A program made the translations under genes and the position numbers. The notes under the pieces are model-generated. The model was not told the DNA's origin. It saw only the letters and a program-made list of their open reading frames with translations, and did no database searches. Shown here piece by piece: positions 1-7,686 of a DNA stretch of 64,000 bases (positions within the stretch are counted from its first letter, which is position 1; each line of letters opens with the position of its first letter). The DNA lies in contig CAZNAI010000001.1 of assembly GCA_964571235.1 (NCBI GenBank), positions 248,001 to 312,000 on the forward strand. Reading direction: 5' to 3'. The DNA comes from JACRAV01 sp964571235 (lineage in GTDB: Bacteria; Zixibacteria; MSB-5A5; GN15; FEB-12).

Positions 1-1
1 T

Positions 2-244
2 GGCGAGCTGGCGCAAAAAATTCTACAGATGACCGGATCAGAGGGGACGGTTTCTTCTGACAGCCGTCGAGTGCGTCCGCCCGAAAGTGAAGTCGACCGC
101 TTGCTTTGCGACAGCCGCAAAGCGGCCGAGCTGTTCAAATGGAAACCGGAAGTGGATTTGAACTCCGGAATCCGCCAGACTATCGATTGGTTTGCCGAAC
201 CGTCGAATCGCATCCGCTACCGCGCGGACGAATATACGATCTGA
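2..244 (+). CDS. NAD-dependent sugar-nucleotide epimerase/dehydratase, C-terminal fragment
   Basis: The reading frame is open from base 2, so the gene begins outside the window; only the last 80 residues are present. They carry the typical tail of extended SDR enzymes of the GDP-mannose 4,6-dehydratase/UDP-sugar epimerase type: RPPESEVDRLLCDSRKA, then a W-K-P (FKWKPEVDLNSGIRQTIDWF) motif that closes the substrate-binding domain. The Rossmann and catalytic YxxxK parts lie upstream. It is followed after 7 bases by a sugar nucleotidyltransferase, which suggests a joint role in nucleotide-sugar supply for surface polysaccharide. The exact substrate cannot be told from the tail alone. Confidence 0.8.
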   Translation, partial: GELAQKILQMTGSEGTVSSDSRRVRPPESEVDRLLCDSRKAAELFKWKPEVDLNSGIRQTIDWFAEPSNRIRYRADEYTI

Positions 245-251
245 GCCTCTT

Positions 252-962
252 ATGGAAGCCGTTTTATTAGCAGGTGGCCAAGGAACACGGCTTCTCCCTC
301 TCACCTCGGATTTGCCCAAAGCACTGGCGCCGGTTGGCGGCCGTCCGGTGATCGAGATACTCCTGCAGAGATTCAGGCAGTTCGGGGTGACAAAAGTGCA
401 TCTGGCGGTTAATCATTTGGCGGATCAAATTGAGACAGCTCTTGGCGACGGTTCGAAGTTCGGCCTTGAAATTTGTTACTCACACGAACCGGAGCCGCTT
501 TCAACGGTTGGCCCGATCACCCTTGTTGAGAATCTGCCGGAACGGTTCATTGTCGCCAATGCCGACATACTAACGGATTTGGATCTGGCAATGTTGGCCG
601 AAGAACACGAGCGCTCGGGTTGTAAACTGACTGTTGCAACATGCCTTCGCACCGACAAAATGGAATACGGGGTTTTTGAAATAACCGGCGACGGCCGTGT
701 TGCCGCATTCACGGAAAAACCATCGTATCAATTCCGCGTATCAATGGGGGTGTATATCTTTTCCAAAGCTGTTTTGGAATATGTGCCCCCGCGAACTCGA
801 TTTGGTTTTGATGATCTCGTTATTACTCTGCTGGCGAAGAACGAGCCGATTCATACGGTCTTGCACAAAGGGTTTTGGCTCGATATTGGCAGAGTCCAGG
901 ATTATCTCCGCGCCAATTCCGACGATGCCGATCAGATCGCTCGCCTGACCGCCCCGCGCTGA
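252..962 (+). CDS. Sugar-phosphate nucleotidyltransferase (NTP_transferase family)
   Basis: A 236-residue protein of the glucose-1-phosphate thymidylyl/mannose-1-phosphate guanylyltransferase fold. The N-terminus has the nucleotide-binding signature LAGGQGTRLLPLT, followed by PKALAPVGGRP with the conserved lysine; VANADIL holds the metal-binding aspartate and FTEKP the later conserved EKP. The family joins a sugar 1-phosphate to an NTP, releasing pyrophosphate. I chose the ATG at 252 because homology to the family begins directly there; an in-frame start at 192 would overlap the upstream gene and adds no family sequence. It lacks the C-terminal left-handed beta-helix found in bifunctional members. 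It is coupled to the SDR gene just upstream. Base and sugar specificity are not visible. Confidence 0.88.
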   Translation: MEAVLLAGGQGTRLLPLTSDLPKALAPVGGRPVIEILLQRFRQFGVTKVHLAVNHLADQIETALGDGSKFGLEICYSHEPEPLSTVGPITLVENLPERFIVANADILTDLDLAMLAEEHERSGCKLTVATCLRTDKMEYGVFEITGDGRVAAFTEKPSYQFRVSMGVYIFSKAVLEYVPPRTRFGFDDLVITLLAKNEPIHTVLHKGFWLDIGRVQDYLRANSDDADQIARLTAPR

Positions 963-1124
963 CCCGGCCCGAATCCGGACGCCGGGAGTCCTGTTAACAG
1001 ATTGCCATTCAACATTTTTCAAGATATTTAGAATAATTCTCTACATTTTTTCAGTTATGCCGAAACATCTTCACGTTTCTGGCGTATTATGAGGTACACG
1101 TTCACCAGCAGTAGAGGTGGAAAG

Positions 1125-1604
1125 ATGATTGACGACATCGATCGCAAGATTCTCCAGCAACTTCAGGAGAATGCCCGAACCCCCAATTCAGAGATCGCGG
1201 AAAAAATCGGCATGGCGCCGTCGGCCACGTACGAGCGGGTACGCAAACTCGAACGCAAAGGGATTATCAAAGGGTATGAGGTCCGGCTCGACGCCGAGAA
1301 ACTTGGCGCCGGGCTTATCGCGTTTATCGCCGTGCGAACGACCGAACCGGCGGGTATTATCGCCGCCGCTCCGGACTTTGTGAAAATCCCTGAAGTGCAG
1401 GAGGTGTACAATGTCGCCGGTGACGATTGTTACCTTTTGAAAGTGCGGACCCACGACACGACGACGCTCAATGAACTGATTCGGGAGAAGATCGGACGGG
1501 TTGATACGGTGAAGTCCACGCGCACGACCATAGTCTTGCAGATTCACAAAGAGACCACTCGCCTGGCACTGGAAAGCCTGGGAAAGAAAGATGAATCCAA
1601 CTGA
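1125..1604 (+). CDS. Lrp/AsnC family transcriptional regulator
   Basis: A 159-residue regulator with an N-terminal winged helix-turn-helix (DDIDRKILQQLQENARTPNSEIAEKIGMAPSATYERVRKLE, about residues 1-45) and a C-terminal RAM/AsnC ligand-binding domain (about 65-145, with the GDDCYLLKV core strand). The ATG at 1125 is preferred over an ATG-like start at 1089 because AGAGGTGGA sits 5-7 bases upstream and the HTH starts there. Such proteins form octamers and respond to amino acids. Its stop overlaps the start of an EamA transporter by 14 bases, so it probably controls export or uptake of an amino-acid-like metabolite by that transporter; this last point is inference from the arrangement. Confidence 0.92.
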   Translation: MIDDIDRKILQQLQENARTPNSEIAEKIGMAPSATYERVRKLERKGIIKGYEVRLDAEKLGAGLIAFIAVRTTEPAGIIAAAPDFVKIPEVQEVYNVAGDDCYLLKVRTHDTTTLNELIREKIGRVDTVKSTRTTIVLQIHKETTRLALESLGKKDESN

Positions 1605-2592
1605 TCATCTGCATGTAACCCGTTTCAAACTGATAGTGGCTTTTGCCGCTGTCTATTTGATCTGGGGGTCGACCTATCTGGGGATCAGATTTGCGATCGA
1701 CACGATTCCGCCGTTTATCATGTGCGGAATGCGTTTCGTCATCGGTGGCGTGATGATGTTAGTGTGGGCGCGGGTTCAAAACGGAGCCTGGCCTACCAAA
1801 GATGAACTGCGTAATGCGGCAGTTATTGGAACGCTGATGATGGTGGGCGGAACCGGGGCAGTCACCTGGGCCGAGCAGATGGTGCCCTCTGGCCTGACTG
1901 CGCTCATGGTAGGAACAGTTCCGCTCTGGATCGTTTTCTTTGACTGGCTGAGCCCTCACGGCACTCGTCCGACCTGGCTGATGATTGTCGGACTTGTCAT
2001 CGGTAGTATTGGAGTGGGAGTGCTGATTGCGCCGGGTCATTTTGCAGGCGCCGATCACCTCGATCCGATCGGCGCGGCAGTACTGGTGCTGGCCTGCGGC
2101 TCTTGGGCGTACGGTTCCATCAAATCACGACACGCTATACTGCCCAAGTCGCAGACAATGTCGATAGGCGTGCAGTTATTAGTGGCCGGCGGAGTTTTGC
2201 TTGTTCTTTCGACATTTTCCGGTGAATGGGGGAAATTGGATTTGGCGCATGTATCTGCCAAATCGACGATCGCCTTGTTGTATCTGGCGATAATCGGATC
2301 ACTCGCTTTTGTGTCGTATCTCTGGCTCATCAAAGCGGCCGGTCCGGCCAAGGCGGCGACCTATGCATATGTCAATCCGGTGGTGGCAGTACTGCTCGGC
2401 TCAACACTAGGCGGAGAACCGCTCGCTCTGCGCACACTCTTGAGCGCACTGATCATTATTGCCGCTGTGGTTGTTATTATAACCGCGAAATCGCGCCAGC
2501 TCGGGGGCGCGGCGAATTCGCAGGCAAAAGCGACGCCAACACCTACTGTCTCGAATCCGGGATCGTCTGAGGTTATCGCCGAACGACCCTGA
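1591..2592 (+). CDS. EamA/DMT-superfamily transporter
   Basis: A 333-residue membrane protein with ten predicted helices in two EamA repeats. The first begins AAVYLIWGSTYLGIRFAIDTIPP, the classic WGS-ny--iK-like entry of drug/metabolite transporters; the second ends with AYVNPVVAVLLGSTLGGEPL. It has a polar C-terminal tail rich in Thr/Pro/Ala. Members usually export amino acids, nucleobases or related metabolites. It is translationally coupled to the Lrp-type regulator upstream, which favours an amino-acid-related substrate. The substrate itself is not determined. Confidence 0.9.
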   Translation: MNPTDHLHVTRFKLIVAFAAVYLIWGSTYLGIRFAIDTIPPFIMCGMRFVIGGVMMLVWARVQNGAWPTKDELRNAAVIGTLMMVGGTGAVTWAEQMVPSGLTALMVGTVPLWIVFFDWLSPHGTRPTWLMIVGLVIGSIGVGVLIAPGHFAGADHLDPIGAAVLVLACGSWAYGSIKSRHAILPKSQTMSIGVQLLVAGGVLLVLSTFSGEWGKLDLAHVSAKSTIALLYLAIIGSLAFVSYLWLIKAAGPAKAATYAYVNPVVAVLLGSTLGGEPLALRTLLSALIIIAAVVVIITAKSRQLGGAANSQAKATPTPTVSNPGSSEVIAERP

Positions 2593-2868
2593 GGTCCTCA
2601 AGCCCGTCGTTCAACCCACATTTACGAACGGCTACCGAACCATCCCCAGTTCCATTTTGAAACACCGGCGCGGGAAAGTGCTTGTGCCGGGTGGAGGCGG
2701 CGATATATCATCTATTAGGAGTATGGTCGTCGGACGCGCAATCGTACTGATAGAGTTGTACTCAATTGCGAAAGTAGAAATGACGAAATCTTTTGTTTTC
2801 AGCGGAACCCGGCCCAAAGCCGGATTGTTTTCCTATTTGGACTGCGGGAAAGGCCAACAGGAACACTA

Positions 2869-3456
2869 ATGGCCGAACCGCAGACCGGACAGACCGAGAA
2901 GCGCCGTAGCTTTGAGCGAGAGGCCCTGCCTCATATGGACTCGCTCTACCGAACCGCTCTCCGCATGACGAAGAATGACGGTGATGCGGAAGATCTTGTT
3001 CAGGAAACGATGGTGAAGGCGTACCGCTTCTGGGACAAGTTCGAGCAAGGGTCGAATTGTCGGGCATGGTTGTTTAAGATCATGACCAACATCTTTATCA
3101 ACGACTACCGCTCGAAGTCCCGGACGCCTCAGTCTATTGATGTGGACGATATAGATGACAATTACTTGTATAGCCAACTGGTAACACAGAGCGAAGATGA
3201 CAACCCGGAACGACAGTTGTTCGCCAAGATATTCGACGAGGATGTCCGCAAGGCGATCGAAGAACTCCCCGACGATTTCCGTCTGGTGGTGGTCCTGTCA
3301 TTCCTTGAAGGGTTCGCTTACCAGGAGATTGCCGAGATAGCCGACTTGCAACTGGGAACGGTCAAATCACGGCTCCATCGGGGTCGTAAACTCCTCCAGA
3401 AAAAACTGATGGATTATGCGATTAAGAACGGGTACGCCAAGGAAGAATCCTCATGA
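2869..3456 (+). CDS. ECF RNA polymerase sigma factor (SigR/RpoE-like)
   Basis: A 195-residue group-4 sigma factor. Region 2 is seen at about residues 20-90 (LPHMDSLYRTALRMTKNDGDAEDLVQET, then the DNA-melting part FEQGSNCRAWLFKIMTNIFIN), and region 4 at about 130-185 (PDDFRLVVVLSFLEGFAYQEIAEIADLQLGTVKSRLHRGRKLL, a helix-turn-helix). The form FEQGSNCRAWLFKIMTNIFIN is typical of the ECF group that contains SigR/SigH. It overlaps the next gene, a zinc anti-sigma factor, by ATGA, so the two are translated together. The 276-base stretch upstream (2593-2868) holds no convincing gene; it is likely the promoter region. Confidence 0.93.
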   Translation: MAEPQTGQTEKRRSFEREALPHMDSLYRTALRMTKNDGDAEDLVQETMVKAYRFWDKFEQGSNCRAWLFKIMTNIFINDYRSKSRTPQSIDVDDIDDNYLYSQLVTQSEDDNPERQLFAKIFDEDVRKAIEELPDDFRLVVVLSFLEGFAYQEIAEIADLQLGTVKSRLHRGRKLLQKKLMDYAIKNGYAKEESS

Positions 3457-4253
3457 ACTGTCAGGAAGCCCTCACGCTCCTTTACGACATCATAGATAAA
3501 GAAGCCTCAGAGATCGATGCCGCCGAAGTGCGCGCCCATCTGGACAAGTGCGAAGACTGTTTTCAGAAGTACAATCTGGCGACCAAGGTAAACGCCCTGA
3601 TCGATGAGCGGCTCAAGTCGGCCAAAGCGACCTGCTGTACCGAATCGATCCGCCGGAAACTGATAGATCAGATTGATCAGATAGACCGGGAGTCGGGTAA
3701 CCCGGTAGTTCGGACACGGCGATTTCCGTTCGGTAATTCAACAATGGTGATCGCAATCGCCGCGGCTATCGTAATCGCGATTGGTGGATTTTATGTGAGC
3801 GGGGCTCTGGTGGATCATCACAAAGTATTTAAGCCGCTGGAGCAGGCTCATTGGGATTCGGCAGGACAAGTGAATCTGATGACCGCAGACATACAAGCGA
3901 CTACCGAGGCATTTTTGCTGGCAAGCGCCGAGCAGTACAAACCGAACGCAACGTACGGCGATTTTTCGATGATAGGCGCCAAAGTTGAAGATCTGCTTGG
4001 CGAGAAGATGGGACATTTTGTGTACGAACACGGATCAACGATTGTCTCGGTGTTTGTGGCGCCGGCGTCGTTTGAAATCCCCTCGCAACTGGAAAGCAGT
4101 GCCGTGATGGTCGGCGGAATCAAAATGTTCGATCACAATTGCCGAGGTTGCCGGCTGGTCTATCACCGGACAAAAAACGCGGTGGTGATTGTCGCCACGA
4201 CCGAGAAGAGTGTCGACCTGCTCTCTTTCGATCCGGGACGCGGAGCGATCTGA
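3453..4253 (+). CDS. Zinc-binding (ZAS/zf-HC2) membrane anti-sigma factor
   Basis: A 266-residue protein. Residues 1-40 form a zinc anti-sigma domain: Cys3, His29, Cys33 and Cys36 have the same spacing (26-4-3) as the zinc ligands I recall for the redox switch RsrA, and a Cys60-Cys61 pair follows. A single membrane helix lies near residues 97-118 (MVIAIAAAIVIAIGGFYVSG), followed by about 145 extracytoplasmic residues of no family I recognise, with further cysteines (NCRGCRLV). It should hold the co-translated ECF sigma factor until a thiol-oxidising or envelope signal arrives. Its membrane anchor separates it from soluble RsrA. Role is firm; the signal is inferred. Confidence 0.88.
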   Translation: MNCQEALTLLYDIIDKEASEIDAAEVRAHLDKCEDCFQKYNLATKVNALIDERLKSAKATCCTESIRRKLIDQIDQIDRESGNPVVRTRRFPFGNSTMVIAIAAAIVIAIGGFYVSGALVDHHKVFKPLEQAHWDSAGQVNLMTADIQATTEAFLLASAEQYKPNATYGDFSMIGAKVEDLLGEKMGHFVYEHGSTIVSVFVAPASFEIPSQLESSAVMVGGIKMFDHNCRGCRLVYHRTKNAVVIVATTEKSVDLLSFDPGRGAI

Positions 4254-4302
4254 GCACAGATAGTTGTTGATCGAAATCCTCAGTTGAGATACTTTCGCCG
4301 GC

Positions 4303-5355
4303 ATGAAACGAATCGCCGGCGTTTTTCTTTTCCTCGTCTTTTCGGCGATTTCCCCATTCGCAAACGCAGTATCTTTCTATGTTGATTCCGCCTTCACGTC
4401 GCGGCTGATGGAAGCACAATCAGCGATTTTGAGCGATCAATTCGACCTCGCTGACTCGATATCGCAACGGCTGATCGTTGATTATCCGCTCGATCCGGCA
4501 GGAAGACTTTCGCTGGCGGCCTCGCAACTGGCACGAATGACCGACGCGGAGGCAAATCTTTACGGTAAGCAATTCACAGTATCGCTGGATTCGATTACCA
4601 ATCAGTGTCAACAACTGATCCTGACAGCTGATGCACCTCGAAAAGCATGGCTCTGTCTTTTTCTGGGGCACGCACAGGCCTACCGGGCGCTCTACGAATC
4701 AAAGTTTGGGTCGAGTTACAAAGCGGTTCGGATGGGGCTGGCTACCAATGACTCGTACCAAGCGGGACTGGCGTCAGATTCGTCGCTTTACGACCTCTAC
4801 TTTGGACTTGGATCGTATCACTATTGGAAATCGGTAAAAGCGGGGGTGTTCCGCTGGCTGGGGATATTTCACAACGATATTGATCTGGGAATCCGAGAGC
4901 TACAGCTTGCGGTTGACTCTTCCCTGCTTTCGCGTAATGTAGCGCTGGCCTCGCTCTGTTGGGTCTGGCTCGACCGGGAACGATTCGATTCGGTGGAGCA
5001 AATTTCCGCAGAGCTTACCTCCATCTATCCCACCGGAAAGTCGTTTCTCTGGCCGCAAGCGCGGGCGGAGTTCGACTCCAAGCGATACGCTCAAGCAATC
5101 AAAAGCTATGGCCGAATACGCGCCCTTTTGGAAAAGAATCCGGGGAATCATTTCAATGTCGTGGAATGCGACTATTATATCGCGCGAAGTTTCGAAAAAT
5201 CGGGTGAGGAGTCTGAGGCGATCAGGTGCGCCGCGCAATTTCCAATGTATGAGAAATATGTGTCAGCCGAGGTGCGCCATCGGCAGGCTGACAAGATAAG
5301 TTATCTTAAGCGGCTGGCGGCCCGCGCTGTCACAACGGTCTCGACCGAGCGGTAG
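4303..5355 (+). CDS. Exported TPR-like protein of unknown function
   Basis: A 350-residue protein with an N-terminal signal peptide (MKRIAGVFLFLVFSAISPFANA, cleavage after ANA). The rest is helical with tetratricopeptide-like spacing: units ending in YPLDPAGRL and YPTGKSFLWPQARAEF, and a C-terminal RSFEKSGEESEAIRCAAQFPMYEKY. It starts 49 bases after the anti-sigma gene on the same strand, so it is plausibly part of that operon or of the sigma factor's regulon. TPR proteins act as scaffolds; no enzymatic motif is visible. It converges with the fusion protein gene that begins its 3' end at 5356, leaving no gap. Confidence 0.75.
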   Translation: MKRIAGVFLFLVFSAISPFANAVSFYVDSAFTSRLMEAQSAILSDQFDLADSISQRLIVDYPLDPAGRLSLAASQLARMTDAEANLYGKQFTVSLDSITNQCQQLILTADAPRKAWLCLFLGHAQAYRALYESKFGSSYKAVRMGLATNDSYQAGLASDSSLYDLYFGLGSYHYWKSVKAGVFRWLGIFHNDIDLGIRELQLAVDSSLLSRNVALASLCWVWLDRERFDSVEQISAELTSIYPTGKSFLWPQARAEFDSKRYAQAIKSYGRIRALLEKNPGNHFNVVECDYYIARSFEKSGEESEAIRCAAQFPMYEKYVSAEVRHRQADKISYLKRLAARAVTTVSTER

Positions 5356-7497
5356 TTAGCGCTGAGGACGGGCCAGCTTCTGGCGTTCGTCAAGCAGTCG
5401 GCAACCTTCCATTAGAATCGACTCATTGGGATAGTGATTGTTCGCGGGCGGGATTTCCTCGGCCGTGACTGGCTGAATGTTCCAGAATCCGCTTGTCCAG
5501 CCGAGCGCTTCGTAGACGGCCTCAGGGCCGTCAATTTCACGCAGTTTGGCGTGGACGATCTGGCCGTGCAAGAGGTACAGATTCAGTTCATCGGTACCGT
5601 TGGTGACGACAAGATTGACGGTTCTGCGGCTCGGCCCGAGCGCCTGCAAAAGATCGATCAGATTCATGTCGATCAGATTTCCCATTGTCCCGGTGGCAGT
5701 GGTCCGGTTGATGCGGATATGCGGGGTGCTGGCGTGAGATTCGATCCGCATCCTTACTTTGCGGATTTTGACAACCAGCAAATTGAGGTTGTTGTCGATA
5801 GAAATCAAATCTTCGATTCCCTGGTCTAGCAGACCAGTCATCTGAGTTGCTACGAAGGTATCAGTCAATACGAAGGTGGGGATCCTCACAACATCCACTC
5901 CGGCGGCGATGACCGATCCTACCAACGCTGACACTTTCGCCGGCTCACCCATCTCCATGAGAATCATCATATCGGGATTTCCGCGACGGAACAGGTCGGT
6001 CAGCGACAGGAGATCGCCAACTACGATGACACGGAATCCTTCGTTCTTAAGACGTGAAGCGATCGGTTTTGCCAAGTCGGTGTCGGCGCCGTACAAAATC
6101 ACCTGATTGTACCGGAGCGTTTCGGCGACTGAGAGAATGTCCTTTTGAATCATCTCCAGGAATGCCTCGGCCACCTCGGGCAGAAACAGCTTCCCTCGCA
6201 AATCGTTGAATTTTCGGCTGACTTTGTCGAACTTGTCCAGCGACATTTTTTCATCGAGCGACATGTTGTCGCAAAAGATGTCGACTACCGTGAGAATATT
6301 TCCGCCCAACATTTCAATCGGCAATCGCTTCGTGAAACGGTCGCGCAGATTGACATACATCGCCCTGAGCATGCCGATAACCACCGGCGAATAATTGAGC
6401 GAATCCAAAAGTTTGATGGTCAGGTTGATCTGGGCGCGGAAGTCCCCCTTTTCGGCCTGCTCGCCATAGTAGAAGGTCGACAGATCATGAATGTACCCGG
6501 CGTTGACCACCGCCAACCGGTCGGCGTCGGGTAGTCCGATATGCCGGCAGAGTCGGTCGACTAAATGGCCAACTTTGCCGCTATGGTTAATCGCGTGGCC
6601 GGCTTTCGACGAGAGCAAGGCAGTAAACAACTCAAGATTTTTGACATGCAGTTCGCCGATGCGCAAGAGTTTCTCATCGTCGAGGAGTAACCGGTCAGCG
6701 GAAGAGTAATACCGGACGTGGGTGCGGGGTGAAGTCTTGCGAAGCCGATCGATCAGATCAAGGTAGTCGCCTGAGACAGTATCCCTTATGAAAACGGTGT
6801 GGAATCGGTGGCCGCCGATCATGTCAAAGGCGTCATCGGCCGATTCACAAACTAATACTTGAAAGGCGGCTGATTCCAGGATAGTACGGATTTGCTTGTC
6901 AGCGTTGAGGTCGTCGGAGACAAGCAGGACCGCGCCGCGATTGTTCGAACCCGAGGTGGTATCGGACTGGACAATTTTGCCGCTCTCGTTTTGGCGGTCG
7001 TCCTCGGAGATGACTTTGGTCCCCTGCGCAATCACCTCCGGCTCGGAAATGACATAATACCTGGTTATGGCCGTTCGGAGCGAGGTTTCGGCGGCGACGA
7101 ACAGTTTGATTTTGCATCCATTTGCAATGAAGAGTAGTTCTTTGAGGAGATCCTCATTCGACGGATCTTCGCAGGCGATCTTGAGCTCGCGGGTGACTGG
7201 ATCAAAGGCAAAGGGTAGCACCGTACGTGCTACCGCCACTTTGGCGGGAACTTTTTCAAGAGCTTCTTCAGGGATTTTTCGGTCGGAGAGAATAACCCCT
7301 TCGCACTCGAGCTGGCGGGCCAGCGCCCGCACCAGACCGGATTCGGTAACCCAGCCGCTACGAAGCAAATGGGTGCCGAGCCGGCCGCCGTGCTCTTTTT
7401 GAAGCGATAACGCCTGACGGATCTGGTCTTCGGTCACCTGACCTTCAAACAGAAGTATCTCGTCGAGTCGGAGTCGTCGGTTTTTGTTGTCAGTCAT
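5356..7497 (-). CDS. MshEN / Rec-like / HD-like / Rec-like / DUF4388 multidomain regulator
   Basis: A 713-residue cytosolic protein built of five parts. First an MshEN domain (about residues 10-150: LDEILLFEGQVTEDQIRQAL...RLGTHLLRSGWVTE), the nucleotide or c-di-GMP-binding N-domain of GspE/MshE ATPases. Then a receiver-like fold (about 187-275), an HD-like helical domain (about 280-460) that keeps an H-D pair in GYIHDL but has ST where HD-GYP enzymes have GK, a second receiver-like fold (about 470-590), and a C-terminal DUF4388 domain (about 600-700: GNLIDMNLIDLLQALG...GQIVHAKL). No phospho-acceptor pattern is clear in either receiver. It probably senses a cyclic dinucleotide and scaffolds a motility or secretion output. 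A GTG at 7521 is an alternative start; neither has a strong ribosome site. Confidence 0.8.
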   Translation of the reverse strand: MTDNKNRRLRLDEILLFEGQVTEDQIRQALSLQKEHGGRLGTHLLRSGWVTESGLVRALARQLECEGVILSDRKIPEEALEKVPAKVAVARTVLPFAFDPVTRELKIACEDPSNEDLLKELLFIANGCKIKLFVAAETSLRTAITRYYVISEPEVIAQGTKVISEDDRQNESGKIVQSDTTSGSNNRGAVLLVSDDLNADKQIRTILESAAFQVLVCESADDAFDMIGGHRFHTVFIRDTVSGDYLDLIDRLRKTSPRTHVRYYSSADRLLLDDEKLLRIGELHVKNLELFTALLSSKAGHAINHSGKVGHLVDRLCRHIGLPDADRLAVVNAGYIHDLSTFYYGEQAEKGDFRAQINLTIKLLDSLNYSPVVIGMLRAMYVNLRDRFTKRLPIEMLGGNILTVVDIFCDNMSLDEKMSLDKFDKVSRKFNDLRGKLFLPEVAEAFLEMIQKDILSVAETLRYNQVILYGADTDLAKPIASRLKNEGFRVIVVGDLLSLTDLFRRGNPDMMILMEMGEPAKVSALVGSVIAAGVDVVRIPTFVLTDTFVATQMTGLLDQGIEDLISIDNNLNLLVVKIRKVRMRIESHASTPHIRINRTTATGTMGNLIDMNLIDLLQALGPSRRTVNLVVTNGTDELNLYLLHGQIVHAKLREIDGPEAVYEALGWTSGFWNIQPVTAEEIPPANNHYPNESILMEGCRLLDERQKLARPQR

Positions 7498-7615
7498 GGC
7501 AGTACTACCGCACGATGGCACTTTCGGTCAACATGGTTTGGCCGCCGCGAGGGCGGGTATCTCTTTATTAATCGGCTAATTCGATGAAAAGTGAACCGAT
7601 CTGTCAGGCCCTTGA

Positions 7616-7632
7616 TGTGCACTTTTTGCACA
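7616..7632. promoter_or_regulatory. Inverted repeat upstream of selD
   Basis: A perfect six-base inverted repeat, TGTGCA-N5-TGCACA, lies 55 bases before the selD start in the divergent space between selD and the DUF4388 fusion. Its size and spacing would suit a dimeric regulator. No matching second copy was seen, so the function is unproven. Confidence 0.3.
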
Positions 7633-7686
7633 GGCCGGTTCGTGCTAAAGATTGCTGGGGCGACGATGGTGTATTAGCTTCGGACT

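Noticed and set aside
2657..2869. A 70-residue gene before the ECF sigma factor
   Set aside because: Its reading has no recognisable features and it touches the sigma gene start; it is more likely leader or promoter DNA.
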